DNA of 64,000 nucleotides from Pseudomonadota bacterium (GTDB lineage Bacteria > Pseudomonadota > Alphaproteobacteria > Rhodobacterales > Rhodobacteraceae). The position numbers and the translations under genes were made by a program. Under the pieces are notes generated by a model that was given only the letters and a program-made list of their open reading frames with translations, was not told where the DNA came from and did not search any database. The stretch's first letter is position 1; every line of letters begins with the position of its first letter. This document shows positions 43,997 through 53,497 of the stretch, piece after piece. Where the stretch lies: NCBI GenBank assembly GCA_020161615.1, contig JAIUPD010000007.1, positions 186,001-250,000 on the forward strand. Reading direction: 5' to 3'.

Positions 43997-46093
43997 CTAT
44001 TCGGCTGCGACCGTGAAGACCGGTTCCATGCCGGCCAGGATCTCGGCCGAGAGATGGCACTTCACCTGATGGCCGCCGCCCACGTCGCGCAGCGGCGGCA
44101 TCTCGGTCTCGCAGATCCCGCCCGGAACCTGCGATTTCCAGCGGCAGCGGGTCTGGAACGGGCAGCCGGGCGGCGGGTTCACCGCCGAGGGGATGTCGCC
44201 TTCCAGCACGATGCGCTTCTTCTCGATCCGCGTGTCGGCGATTGGCACGGCGGACAGCAGCGCCTCGGTATAGGGATGATAGGGCGGCGCGAAGACCTGA
44301 TCGGTGGTGCCCAGTTCGACGACATGGCCCAGATACATGACCAGCACCCGGTCGCTGAGATAGCGCACGATGCTCAGGTCATGGCTGATGAACAGCAGCG
44401 TCGTGCGGTTCTTGCGCTGGATATCCATCAGGAGTTCGGTGACGGCCGCCTGCACCGAGACATCGAGCGCCGAAACCGGCTCGTCCGCGATCACCACCTT
44501 GGCGTTGCCGGCGAAGGCTCGGGCGATGCCGACGCGCTGTTTCTGCCCGCCCGAGAGCTGGCGCGGCATCCGATTGGCGAATTCGCGCGGCAGTTTCACC
44601 AGATCGAGCAGCTCCAGCATGCGCTGCTGACGCTCGGCATCCGACGCGCCGACGCCGAAGATCTCGAGCGCACGGACGATCTGGCGACCCACGGTCATCG
44701 AGGGGTTCAGCGTGTCGAACGGGTTCTGGAACACCATCTGCAGGGACGAAACGGTATCGGTGTTGCGGTGCTGGATCGGCGTCGATTGCACGTTTTCGTC
44801 GAAAAGCATGATCTGCCCGTCGGTCGCCGTCTCCAGCCCCATCAGCACCTTGGCGAAGGTCGACTTGCCGCAGCCGGATTCGCCGACGATGGCCAGAGTC
44901 TCGCCCTCGCGGGCGTCGAAGCTCAGCGTCTCGTTGGCCTTGACCACCTTGGTGTCGCCCCCCTTGAAGAGCGAAGAGGCGGCGACCTCGTAATATTTGC
45001 GCACATTCTCCATCGACAGCACCACCTCGCCGATATGCGAGCTGTCGTGCTGGACACCTGCCGCGATGGGGGCGTTCCAGTCGATCTCGTCGAAGCGGAT
45101 GCAACGGCTGTCGTGGCGGGTGTCGCCCGCCACCGGCAGCATGGGGATCTCCTGCGCGTCGCAGCGGCCCTTTACGAAATAATCGCAGCGCGGGCCGAAA
45201 TTGCAGCCCCGGGGGCGCTCGTGCGGGAGGGGGAAATTGCCGGGGATCGCCTTCAGCGGGCGCGAGGTCTTGTCGGCGCCGGGCAAGGGGATCGAACGGA
45301 ACAGCGCCTGCGTATAGGGGTGGCGCATCTTGTCGAAAACATCGGTGATATTGCCGGTCTCGACCGCCTCGCCCGAGTACATGACGGTGATGCGGTCGCA
45401 GACTTCCATCACGAGGCCGAGGTTATGCGAGATGAACAGCATCGAGGTGCCGTATTTCGCGGCAAGGTCATTGACCAGATCGACGATCCCGGCCTCGACC
45501 GTCACGTCGAGCGCGGTCGTCGGCTCGTCGAGGATCAGGAGCGCGGGTTTCGACATCAGCGCCATGGCGATGACGATGCGCTGCTGCTGGCCACCCGACA
45601 ACTGGTGCGGATAGGCGTCGAGGATGCGGTCGGGATCGGGCAGGCGCACGTCGGCCACCAATTGCCGGGCCAGGGCGCGGGCCTGCGATTTCGGCATCTT
45701 CTGGTGGATCATCGGCACTTCGGCCAGCTGGTCGCCGATCTTCATGGCCGGGTTCAGCGAGGCCATCGGCTCTTGATAGATCATGGCGATTTCCGAACCG
45801 CGGATCTGACGCAATTCTTCCTGGCTCATCGCCGTCAGGTCGCGCCCCTTGAAGCGGATCTTGCCGCCGACGATGCGGCCGTTGACGCCCAGGTCGCGCA
45901 TCACGGCCAGCGCCACGGTGGACTTGCCGCAGCCGGATTCCCCGACCAGGCCCATCGCCTCGCCCTTCATCACCCGGCAGGAGAAATCCATCACCGCCGG
46001 GATCTCGCGCAGGCGGGTGAAGAAACTGATCGAGAGATTCTCGATTTCGAGGATCGGTTGGGTTTCGTCCCAGGCAGGTGCGTTTTCGGTCAT
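43997..46093 (-). CDS. Dipeptide/oligopeptide-type ABC transporter, fused double ATPase
   Basis: A 698-residue protein with two complete ATPase domains (DppD-like then DppF-like). Domain 1: Walker A GESGCGKST, signature LSGGQQQR, Walker B LLILDEPTTALD. Domain 2: GESGCGKSTF, LSGGQKQRVGIARAF and VVIADEPVSALD. Each is followed by the oligopeptide C-terminal extension with clustered cysteines (CNFGPRCDYFVKGRCD; GCPFQTRCRWK). It powers import through the two permeases upstream. Last gene of the operon. Confidence 0.94.
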   Translation of the reverse strand: MTENAPAWDETQPILEIENLSISFFTRLREIPAVMDFSCRVMKGEAMGLVGESGCGKSTVALAVMRDLGVNGRIVGGKIRFKGRDLTAMSQEELRQIRGSEIAMIYQEPMASLNPAMKIGDQLAEVPMIHQKMPKSQARALARQLVADVRLPDPDRILDAYPHQLSGGQQQRIVIAMALMSKPALLILDEPTTALDVTVEAGIVDLVNDLAAKYGTSMLFISHNLGLVMEVCDRITVMYSGEAVETGNITDVFDKMRHPYTQALFRSIPLPGADKTSRPLKAIPGNFPLPHERPRGCNFGPRCDYFVKGRCDAQEIPMLPVAGDTRHDSRCIRFDEIDWNAPIAAGVQHDSSHIGEVVLSMENVRKYYEVAASSLFKGGDTKVVKANETLSFDAREGETLAIVGESGCGKSTFAKVLMGLETATDGQIMLFDENVQSTPIQHRNTDTVSSLQMVFQNPFDTLNPSMTVGRQIVRALEIFGVGASDAERQQRMLELLDLVKLPREFANRMPRQLSGGQKQRVGIARAFAGNAKVVIADEPVSALDVSVQAAVTELLMDIQRKNRTTLLFISHDLSIVRYLSDRVLVMYLGHVVELGTTDQVFAPPYHPYTEALLSAVPIADTRIEKKRIVLEGDIPSAVNPPPGCPFQTRCRWKSQVPGGICETEMPPLRDVGGGHQVKCHLSAEILAGMEPVFTVAAE

Positions 46094-46190
46094 CGGCTGG
46101 CTCCTGTGGCGGGCCGGGCAGCCGGGGGTTTCACACCCCCGGACCCCCGTGGCGTATTGTCGGCAGGATGAAGGGGCGCGGGGCGGCCCA

Positions 46191-47351
46191 TCAATCCCTC
46201 AGGCTTTCTTCGCGCAGCCCGTCGGCCAGCAGGTTCAGGCCCAGGACGAGGCTCATGAGCGACAGCGCGGGCACCAGCGCGGGATGCGGATAGACGGTCA
46301 GCAGGCGCCGGCCGGCGTTGATGGTCGAGCCCCAGTCCGGGCTTTCGGGGCTCACACCCAGGCCAAAGAAGCCCAGCGTGCCGAGGAGGATGGTGGTGTA
46401 GCCGATGCGCAGGCAGAAATCGACGATCAGGGGCCCCCGGGCGTTGGGCAGGATCTCCCACAGCATGATGTACCAGGGCCCCTCGCCCCGCGTCTGGGCG
46501 GCGGCGACGTAATCGCGGGTCTTGATGTCGAGCGTGATGCCGCGGACGATGCGGAAGACGGTCGGCGCGTTGACGAAGACGACCGCGACGAAGACGTTCA
46601 GCAGGTTGGGCGACATCGACCAGAGCCCGACGGGATCGGCGTTGAACACCAACCCGACATAGGCCCAAGCGCCGACCGCCAGCACGATTCCGACGTAAAG
46701 GTTGCGCTTGGCGGGCTGGGTGAAGAAGCGCGCGTTGAGCAGCACCGTGACAAAGAGGATCGGCACCAGAAACAGGATCCCGGCCATGACGCGCGGGATC
46801 GGCGTCTCCTGGATCTCGGGCGCGACCAGCAGGAAGAAGAGCAGGATCACCGGGAAGGCCAGCACCAGATTGGCGAGGAAGGTGAGCCCGGTATCCAGCT
46901 TTCCGCCGAAATAGCCCGCGGGCAGGCCCAGCGTGATGCCGATCATGAACGAGATCATGGCGGCGAAGGGGGCGATGCGCAGCACCTCGCGCGCGCCCAT
47001 CACCATGCGCGAGAAGACGTCGCGCGCCAGGCTGTCGCCGCCCAGAAGGTAATAGGGATACAGATCGCGCGGATCGCGCAGCGCCGAGCCGGGCACGGCA
47101 TTGCGCATGCCGCTGACCTGCGACAGCGAGTCATGCGTGACGATGAAATTGGCGAACAGCGCCACGAACAGCCAGAACATGACGATGCCGAAGCCGATCA
47201 TGCCGACCGTCGAGTCGAAGAGCTTGCCGTAAAGGCCAAGCCGGCGCTTGAAACGGATGGAGAGCGCATAGGTCAGGACCAGCGCGACCCAGACCGGCAG
47301 CAATTGCTGGGCGATGCGGGCGAGGATTTCGAACCAGCTCAGGGGCTCCAT
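46191..47351 (-). CDS. ABC transporter permease, DppC-like
   Basis: A 386-residue inner-membrane permease. About seven hydrophobic segments, including FGIVMFWLFVALFANFIV, IGITLGLPAGYFGG and YTTILLGTLGFFGLGVSPE. The EAA loop is in AAAQTRGEGPWYIMLWEILP. It is longer than typical DppC because of inserted membrane segments in the middle (GILFLVPILFVTVLL; VGIVLAVGAWAYVG). It pairs with the upstream permease. Confidence 0.92.
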   Translation of the reverse strand: MEPLSWFEILARIAQQLLPVWVALVLTYALSIRFKRRLGLYGKLFDSTVGMIGFGIVMFWLFVALFANFIVTHDSLSQVSGMRNAVPGSALRDPRDLYPYYLLGGDSLARDVFSRMVMGAREVLRIAPFAAMISFMIGITLGLPAGYFGGKLDTGLTFLANLVLAFPVILLFFLLVAPEIQETPIPRVMAGILFLVPILFVTVLLNARFFTQPAKRNLYVGIVLAVGAWAYVGLVFNADPVGLWSMSPNLLNVFVAVVFVNAPTVFRIVRGITLDIKTRDYVAAAQTRGEGPWYIMLWEILPNARGPLIVDFCLRIGYTTILLGTLGFFGLGVSPESPDWGSTINAGRRLLTVYPHPALVPALSLMSLVLGLNLLADGLREESLRD

Positions 47352-47365
47352 GGGCGGGTCTCTCC

Positions 47366-48451
47366 TTACGAAATCCGGATACGGGGATTGAGATAGACAT
47401 AGCCCACGTCCGAGATGAGCTGGGTGACCAGGACCACGACCACCGCCACCACCGACGAGGCGAGCAGCAGTTCGATGTCGTTGTTGATGGCAGCCTCGTA
47501 GAGGGTCCAGCCAAAGCCCGGGTAGCTGAACAGCACCTCGGAGATGACGACACCGTTCAGAAGCCAGGGGATCTGCAGCATGATCACGGTGAAGGGGGCG
47601 ATCAGCGCGTTCCGCAGCGCGTGCCGAACGACGATCTTGCCGAAGCTCACGCCCTTCAGCCGGGCGGTGCGGATGTATTGCTGCGTCATCACCTCGGTCA
47701 TCGAGGCGCGGGTGATGCGGGCGACATAGCCCATGCCGTACAATGCGATGGTCAGCACCGGCAGGGTGAAATTCGAGAAGGTGATGTCGTCAAGCGCCGA
47801 GCGGGCGTTGCCCTGAAACAGGACCGGCCCGTCTATCCAGCCCCAGCTGACCAGGAGCGGCGAGAGGCCGACGGTCGAGGACGCCAGCAGCGCGATCAGC
47901 AGGACGCCCGAGACATATTCCGGCGTCGCGGTCGAGGCGATGGCGAAGGTCGAGAGCGCCCGGTCGGTGCGCGACCCCTCGCGCATGCCGGCCAGGATAC
48001 CGACGATCAGCGCCATCGGCACCATGACCGCCAGCACCCAGAGCATCAACAGCCCCGTGGCGCCCAGCCGCGCGGTCAGCACTTCGGCCACGCCGGCCCG
48101 GAAGCGGGTCGAGAAGCCCCAGTCGCCCTGCAGGATGCCGCAGCGCTCGCCCGCGGCCTCGGCCGTCCCGCGCAGGGCCACGCAGCGCCCGGTCACGGTG
48201 CCGTTGTCCTCGGTGCGGACCCAACCGGGCAGCACACCCAGCCATTCGCCATAGCGCACCAGCATGGGCGAGGCGTAGCCGTTCCTTTCCAGCCATCGGT
48301 CGACCTCGGCATCGGTCATCCGGCTGCCGGCCTGGGTCTTGGCCAGCGTCTCCAGTTTGGCCGGCATGTTGGTCAAGGCAAAGACGATGATGGTCAGGCA
48401 CAGCGCCGTGACCAGCATCAGCCCGATGCGCCGGAAAAGGAACAGCAACAT
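47366..48451 (-). CDS. ABC transporter permease, DppB-like
   Basis: A 361-residue permease with N-terminal FLFRRIGLMLVTALCLTIIVF, a periplasmic insertion, and the EAA loop in YIRTARLKGVSFGKIVVRHALRNALI (conserved Gly and downstream HALRNA). Later motif VISEVLFSYPGFGWTLYEA is typical of DppB. It forms the channel with the DppC-like protein, 14 bases downstream. Confidence 0.93.
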   Translation of the reverse strand: MLLFLFRRIGLMLVTALCLTIIVFALTNMPAKLETLAKTQAGSRMTDAEVDRWLERNGYASPMLVRYGEWLGVLPGWVRTEDNGTVTGRCVALRGTAEAAGERCGILQGDWGFSTRFRAGVAEVLTARLGATGLLMLWVLAVMVPMALIVGILAGMREGSRTDRALSTFAIASTATPEYVSGVLLIALLASSTVGLSPLLVSWGWIDGPVLFQGNARSALDDITFSNFTLPVLTIALYGMGYVARITRASMTEVMTQQYIRTARLKGVSFGKIVVRHALRNALIAPFTVIMLQIPWLLNGVVISEVLFSYPGFGWTLYEAAINNDIELLLASSVVAVVVVLVTQLISDVGYVYLNPRIRIS

Positions 48452-48549
48452 GGCGTCTCCTGTGGCGGAGCGCAGCGTATGGGCTTACGCCCCTCGGCCG
48501 CAGCGGCGAAGGATGACCGGAAGAACCGGAAAGGGACCGATGAAGGCGA

Positions 48550-48577
48550 GCGGGGCGCACCTTTCGGCACGCCCCGC
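48550..48577 (-). terminator. Attenuator-like hairpin between binding-protein and permease genes
   Basis: GCGGGGCG and CGCCCCGC form an 8-base-pair stem with a 12-base loop, 8 bases after the binding-protein stop and 98 bases before the permease start. Such hairpins keep binding-protein mRNA more abundant than permease mRNA; here that is inference. Confidence 0.55.
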
Positions 48578-48585
48578 ATCCCGGC

Positions 48586-50229
48586 TCACGAGAGCCAATA
48601 CTTCACGTAATCGACCACGAAGGTCGGGTGCATCTCGGCGCCATGGACATTGGGCCGGGCGTTGCGGAAGATCGAGCGCCAGTAGGGCTGGATGAGCACG
48701 CCCTCCTCCTGCATGATCTCCTCGAGCCGGTGCATCACCTCGCGGCGGGCATCGGCATCGGCGATGCCGTTGGCCTGATCCAGCAGCGTGTCGAATTCCT
48801 CGTTCGAGAAGGCCGCCTCGTTCCACGGCACGCCCGTGCGATAGGCGAGGTTCAGGATCTGCACGCCCAGCGGGCGCATGTTCCATTCAGTGGCCGAGAA
48901 CGGGTATTTCGTCCAGTCGTTCCAGAAGGTCGCGCCCGGCAGGATCGTCCGCTTGATGTTGATCCCGGCATCGCGGATCTGGGCCGCGACCGCGTCGCAG
49001 GTTTCGGCCTGCCAGGGCTCGTCGATCGAGATCAGCTCGAACTCGTAATCGCCAAGGCCCGCGGCCTCGATGGCCGCGCGCGCCGCCGCACCGTCCACCG
49101 TCAGGGGGGGCAGTTCGGCATATTCGGGATGGATCGGGCAGACATGGTGGTTTTCGGCCACGGTGCCCAGGTCGTTGTAGCCCAGTTCAAGGACGATGGC
49201 GTTCGACACGGCCAGCTGCAGGGCCTTGCGCACGTCCTTGTTGTTGTAGGGCTCGTTGTCCTGGTTGAAGCGCACGGCGATGGTCGCCGCGGTGACCGCC
49301 TCGGTCCGGGGCATGCCGATGGCATCGAAGATGTCGATGATATCGCCCTGCGCCTGGTAGTTGAGGTCGATCTCGCCCGATTCCGCCGAGGCGACCCAGG
49401 CCGCCGGGTCGTTGCCCAGGTCGATGAACTCGATCCGGTCCAGATAGGCGCCGTTGCCTTCGTTCCACCAGGTATGATCGGCGTTGCGCTCGACCACGGC
49501 GCCGATGCCGGGCTCGTAGCTGATCGGCAGATAGGGGCCGGTGCCGATCGGATTGGCGACCGGATCGTCGCCGGTGAACGAGGGATGCACCACCGCAGCC
49601 GGGTAATCCGCGATCGAGACCATCAGCGCGATATCGGGCTGGGTCAGATTGATGCGGACGGTAAGGTCGTCGACGATCTCGATCCCGCCCTCGCGCACTG
49701 CGTTGTTTTCCACCAGCGAGCCCATGCGGGTGGCCATCGAGTTGCCCTCGACCGAGGCATCGCACCAGCGCTCGAAGTTATGCGCCACATCGGCCGCGGT
49801 GAAATCGTCGCCGTTGTTCCACTTCACGCCCGGACGGACGCGCAGCGTATAGGTCTTGGCGTCGTCCGAGGCTTCCCAGCCTTCCAGCAGCACCGGCAGC
49901 AGCGTGCCGTCGCGCTGGTAATCGACCAGGTATTCCAGCCAGCCGCGGCAGGCATTGGCCAGTTCCGACCAGTCCCAGGTGCGCGGATCGCGCTGGGCCT
50001 TGATCGCCATCTGCATCTTCAGCGTGCCGCCCATGGTGGGGGTCTGCGCCTGTGCCGCCGACGGGGCGGCCATGCCGATGAGGCCATAGGCAGCCGGCGC
50101 GGCGATCCCGAGCGCGGTCGCCCGGGTGAGGAATTCCCGGCGGCTGAGCTTGCCCGCGCGGTAATCGCGCGCATAGACCTCTGCCGCCGGATGAACCCGG
50201 GCACCGGTGTCTTGGATAACGTCTTTCAT
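48586..50229 (-). CDS. ABC transporter substrate-binding protein (peptide/nickel type)
   Basis: A 547-residue periplasmic protein of the SBP_bac_5 family. Twin-arginine signal at about residue 30 (KLSRREFLTRATALGIAAPA). Family signature DAKTYTLRVRPGVKWNNGDDFTAADV. Ends DYVKYWLS. It probably binds a peptide- or amine-like substrate. Start ATG 50229 has GGGAGA upstream; longer reading is unlikely. First gene of the transport operon. Confidence 0.93.
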   Translation of the reverse strand: MKDVIQDTGARVHPAAEVYARDYRAGKLSRREFLTRATALGIAAPAAYGLIGMAAPSAAQAQTPTMGGTLKMQMAIKAQRDPRTWDWSELANACRGWLEYLVDYQRDGTLLPVLLEGWEASDDAKTYTLRVRPGVKWNNGDDFTAADVAHNFERWCDASVEGNSMATRMGSLVENNAVREGGIEIVDDLTVRINLTQPDIALMVSIADYPAAVVHPSFTGDDPVANPIGTGPYLPISYEPGIGAVVERNADHTWWNEGNGAYLDRIEFIDLGNDPAAWVASAESGEIDLNYQAQGDIIDIFDAIGMPRTEAVTAATIAVRFNQDNEPYNNKDVRKALQLAVSNAIVLELGYNDLGTVAENHHVCPIHPEYAELPPLTVDGAAARAAIEAAGLGDYEFELISIDEPWQAETCDAVAAQIRDAGINIKRTILPGATFWNDWTKYPFSATEWNMRPLGVQILNLAYRTGVPWNEAAFSNEEFDTLLDQANGIADADARREVMHRLEEIMQEEGVLIQPYWRSIFRNARPNVHGAEMHPTFVVDYVKYWLS

Positions 50230-50284
50230 CTGAGTCTCCCTGTTGGCGCGGTTGATCGGCGGCGACGTTGCGCAGCGCCCCGGC

Positions 50285-50303
50285 TGGTGCTTATGCGGCA
50301 CCA
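50285..50303 (-). other. Small hairpin in the 5' leader of the binding-protein gene
   Basis: TGGTGC, loop TTATGCG, GCACCA, a 6-base-pair stem in the 202-base leader before the binding-protein gene. I see no known riboswitch fold. Rest of 50230-50431 holds nothing I recognise. Confidence 0.3.
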
Positions 50304-50431
50304 AGGACCCTGCTTGCGCCGTCCTGTTTGCGACCCGTCCCTATCCAAACGCGACCCTCTCCGAATTACAACCCGAAAACGGGTGCTTCCGTGCCGGGGC
50401 GCACGGGCGGCGGCGCAGGGCCGCGCCCGGA

Positions 50432-51664
50432 TCACTCGCGCGGGGCGCCCCCCTGAAAGGCATTCGCCACGCCATAATCGCAGGGCGCCTCCTGCATCTG
50501 CAGGTGGAGTGCATCGCCCGAATAGGGATGCGCCCGGGCGAGTGCCTCGTCAAAATCAATCCCCAGACCGGGGTGGCGCGGGACCGGGATATAGCCCTCC
50601 TCCACGCTCAGGCTGTGGCGGATCAGCGGCAGGTGGAAGGTGCCGCCGGTCTGGATCGTCTCGACCAGCAGCAGGTTCGGCAGCGTGGCGCCCAGCTGGA
50701 TGTTGGCCGCCCATTCCACCGGCCCGGCATAGAGATGCGGCGCCACCTGGGCGCCGAAGGCCTCGGCCAGCGCCGCGATCTTTTTCGTCTCCAGGATCCC
50801 GCCCGAGCGTCCCAAAGCCGGCTGCAGGATCGAGGCTCCGCCCGACCTGAGCAAGGTCCCGAACTCGGCCTTGGTCGTCATCCGCTCGCCCGTGGCCAGT
50901 GGGATCCGCACCGCCTGCGCCACCTGCGCGAAATCCAGCAGGTTGTCGGGCGGGATGGGCTCTTCGTACCAGAGCGGGCTGTAGGGCTCCAAAGCCTGGC
51001 CCAGCCGAATCGCGCCCGAGGGGGTGAATTGACCATGCGTGCCGAACAGAAGATCGGCGCGGTTGCCCACCGCCTTCCTGATCGCCGCGCACATACGGAC
51101 GCTGAGGTCGATATCCCAGAGCGCCGGCTGATGCCCGCCATGGATCGTATAGGGCCCGGCCGGATCGAACTTGATCGCGGTGAATCCCAGGTTCACGGCA
51201 TCGAGCGCCGCCTCGGCCTGCATCTCGGGCGAGGTCCAGAAGGCGGCCGCGTCCATGCCGTCGAGCGGATAGAGATAGGTATAGGCCCGGAGCCGCTCGT
51301 TCATCAGCCCGCCCAGAAGGGCATGCACCGGCTGCTCCAGCGCCTTGCCCCAGAGGTCCCAGCAGGCGATTTCCAGCCCCGAGAAGGCGCCCATCACCGT
51401 CAGGTCCGGCCGCTGGGTGAAGCCCGAGGAATAGGCCCGGCGGAACATCTTCTCGACGTTCGACGGCGCCTCGCCCCGCATGTGGCGCTCGAAGACATCC
51501 TCGATGACCGCGACCATGGCCTTCGGGCCGACCGAGGCCGCATAGACCTCGCCATAGCCCGAGATGCCGTTGTCGGCGGTCAGCTTGACGATCAGCCAAT
51601 AGCGCCCACCCCAGCCAGGCGGCGGTGTGCCGATGACGAAGACTTCCAGATCGACGAGTTTCAT
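50432..51664 (-). CDS. Mandelate racemase/muconate lactonising enzyme family protein (enolase superfamily)
   Basis: A 410-residue protein with the capping domain (about 1-120) and a barrel. Landmarks: FTAIKFDPAGPY (Lys of the barrel's second strand), LLFGTHGQFTPSGAI (first metal position), WYEEPIPPDN (second), LATGERMTTKAEF (third), and AQVAPHLYAGPVEWAANIQL with a His base candidate. It resembles the galactonate-dehydratase-like subgroup, so dehydration of a sugar acid or racemisation is possible; substrate is not known. It lies upstream of the peptide ABC operon on the same strand. Confidence 0.9.
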   Translation of the reverse strand: MKLVDLEVFVIGTPPPGWGGRYWLIVKLTADNGISGYGEVYAASVGPKAMVAVIEDVFERHMRGEAPSNVEKMFRRAYSSGFTQRPDLTVMGAFSGLEIACWDLWGKALEQPVHALLGGLMNERLRAYTYLYPLDGMDAAAFWTSPEMQAEAALDAVNLGFTAIKFDPAGPYTIHGGHQPALWDIDLSVRMCAAIRKAVGNRADLLFGTHGQFTPSGAIRLGQALEPYSPLWYEEPIPPDNLLDFAQVAQAVRIPLATGERMTTKAEFGTLLRSGGASILQPALGRSGGILETKKIAALAEAFGAQVAPHLYAGPVEWAANIQLGATLPNLLLVETIQTGGTFHLPLIRHSLSVEEGYIPVPRHPGLGIDFDEALARAHPYSGDALHLQMQEAPCDYGVANAFQGGAPRE

Positions 51665-51683
51665 GAATCCCCCCTCTGGCTAT

Positions 51684-51775
51684 GTAGGTGGGCAATATGG
51701 CCCATCCTGGCGGGCCGGCGCCCCCTGACAGATACGATGCTGGCGGCTAGGATCGTGCCCAATACTGCCCTGGGG
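51684..51775. repeat. Pair of degenerate REP-like palindromes
   Basis: GTAGGTGGGCAATATGGCCC-ATCCTG (51684-51709) and CTAGGATCGTGCCCAATACT-GCCC (51747-51770) share the GGGCAATA-GCCC core with the perfect palindrome at 23589. They lie 37 bases apart between divergent genes (enolase-family and GNAT). Confidence 0.55.
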
Positions 51776-51783
51776 ATGCCGAC

Positions 51784-52212
51784 ATGCCCGCCCGACTCCT
51801 TGGCCCCGACGACCTCGCCCTGCTCCTCGGCACTGCGCCGGGGCTCTTCGACCAGCCGGTCGACCCGGTACAGGCGCAAGCCTTCCTCGCCGACCCCTTG
51901 CACCGCATCGCCGCGGTGCTGGAACAGGACGAAATCCTCGCCTTCGCCTCGGGCACCATCCTGTTGCACCCCGACAAGCAACCGTCGTTCTTCGTCAACG
52001 AAGTCGGCACCCGCGAGGGGCATCGTCGCCGGGGTCATGCCACGGCCGCGCTGAGAATATTGTTCGAGGCCGCCCGCCGCAGCGGCTGCCAGGGGATCTG
52101 GCTGGGCGCCGAAACCGACAACGACGCCGCCCGCGGCCTCTACCGGCGCCTCGGCGCGGACGAGATCGCCTTTGTCGGCTATGGCTGGGACGGCGCCTTT
52201 GACCTCGACTGA
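51784..52212 (+). CDS. GNAT-family N-acetyltransferase
   Basis: A 142-residue acetyl-CoA-dependent acetyltransferase: the motif A segment VNEVGTREGHRRRGHATAAL (R-x-x-G-x-G/A type), then LRILFEAARRSGCQGIWLGA and NDAARGLYRRLGADE. N-terminal residues resemble DDLALLLGTAPGLFDQP of GNAT proteins linked to aminoglycoside 3-N-acetyltransferase-like groups, but the substrate is unknown. Convergent with the alcohol dehydrogenase gene, two bases between stops. Confidence 0.88.
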   Translation: MPARLLGPDDLALLLGTAPGLFDQPVDPVQAQAFLADPLHRIAAVLEQDEILAFASGTILLHPDKQPSFFVNEVGTREGHRRRGHATAALRILFEAARRSGCQGIWLGAETDNDAARGLYRRLGADEIAFVGYGWDGAFDLD

Positions 52213-52214
52213 CA

Positions 52215-53294
52215 TCAGCGCTGCATCACGATGACATTGCGCAGGACATGGCCCTGCCGCGCATCGGCAATCGCCTGGTTGATCTCGTCGAACCGATAGC
52301 GCGCGGTGATCAGCTCCTCCAGCTTCAGCCGGCCCTGCCGCCACATCTCGACCAGATAGGGAATGTCCCGCTGCACCACTGTCGCGCCCATGAAACTGCC
52401 GGTCAGCCGCTGGGCCGTGGCAGCGACGATCACCGGCTCCACCTCCATCCGCGCGCCCGAGGGAGGCATGCCGACCATCACCACCTGGCCCCCCTTGCAC
52501 GCGAGCGCAGGCGCCTGATTATAGGCGGCGATGGCCCCGACCGCCACGAAGACATGATCGGCGCCGCCCTCGGTCAGGCCCATGACCGCCCGGCGCAGGC
52601 CCTTCATGTCGGCCTTGAGCACATCGGTCGCACCGAATTCGGTGGCGGCGGCCAGCTTTTCCTCGGCGAGGTCGATGGCGATGATCCGCCCTGCCCCGGC
52701 CAGCCGCGCGCCCTGGATGGCGTTGAGCCCTACCCCGCCCGCGCCGATCACGACGACCGACTCGCCGGCCCGAACCCCGGCGGTGTTGATCACCGCCCCG
52801 GTCCCGGTGATCACCCCGCAGGCCAGCAGCGCGCCCAGCTCCATCGGCAGATCGTCGGGCACTTTCGCCACCTGGCTGGCATGCACGACGCATTCCTCGG
52901 CGAAACCGCCGGTGGCCAGCCCATGCTCGACGGTCGTGCCATCGGGCAGCTGCAACACGCCGTTGCCCCGGTCATAGGGCGCGGCGCAGAGGAAGGGCTT
53001 GCCGCCCCGACAGGCCCGGCATTGCCCGCAGGAACGGATCATCGAGACGACGACCGCATCGCCCGGGGCGAGGCCCCGGACGCCCTCTCCCAAGGCGATG
53101 ATCCGCCCCGCCGCCTCGTGGCCATAGACGGCGGGCAGCTGGCTGGCCCAGATCCCGTCGATATAGCCCAGATCGGAATGGCAGATGGCGACGGCCTCGA
53201 TGGCGACCTGAACCTCGCCCGGTCCCGGCGCGCGCAGCACCACCTCCTCGATCGTCAAGGGTTCGCCAAAGGCGCGGCACAGGGCTGCTTTCAT
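52215..53294 (-). CDS. Zinc-dependent alcohol dehydrogenase (class III-like)
   Basis: A 359-residue medium-chain dehydrogenase. Catalytic zinc residues in AICHSDLGYIDG and GHEAAGRI; structural zinc cysteines in SCGQCRACRGGKPFLC; Rossmann VVVIGAGGVGLNAIQGA. N-terminal MKAALCRAFGEPLTIEEV and later ACGVITGTGAVINTAGV are like the S-(hydroxymethyl)glutathione dehydrogenase/AdhC branch. It oxidises an alcohol with NAD. Stands between the GNAT and aminotransferase genes, divergent from the latter across a 397-base gap with repeats. Confidence 0.94.
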   Translation of the reverse strand: MKAALCRAFGEPLTIEEVVLRAPGPGEVQVAIEAVAICHSDLGYIDGIWASQLPAVYGHEAAGRIIALGEGVRGLAPGDAVVVSMIRSCGQCRACRGGKPFLCAAPYDRGNGVLQLPDGTTVEHGLATGGFAEECVVHASQVAKVPDDLPMELGALLACGVITGTGAVINTAGVRAGESVVVIGAGGVGLNAIQGARLAGAGRIIAIDLAEEKLAAATEFGATDVLKADMKGLRRAVMGLTEGGADHVFVAVGAIAAYNQAPALACKGGQVVMVGMPPSGARMEVEPVIVAATAQRLTGSFMGATVVQRDIPYLVEMWRQGRLKLEELITARYRFDEINQAIADARQGHVLRNVIVMQR

Positions 53295-53375
53295 GTCGGT
53301 TCTCCTTCTCCTGCCCCTGACAGACCACGCTCCTTGCCGCCGGGCAACCCCTCCGTCGCGTTGCCCCGGGGGCGA

Positions 53376-53455
53376 CCGGGCAAGGGGGGCCTTCTGCCCC
53401 CCTCTTGGCCTGCGGCCAATTCACCCCCCGAGGATATTTGAGGCGCAAAGAAGTC
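53376..53455 (+). repeat. Structured intergenic element, copy C
   Basis: Hairpin GGGGGGC/GCCCCCC (53384-53402) with loop CTTCT, then TTGGCC-TGC-GGCCAA (53405-53419), then the tail CCCGAGGATATTTG-AGGCGCAAAGAAG. Unlike copies A and B it lies in a divergent promoter region, so it is not just a terminator. Confidence 0.7.
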
Positions 53456-53497
53456 GAAGAGCGGCGCCGGGACCGACGCGATCCGCCCGTCTCATCA

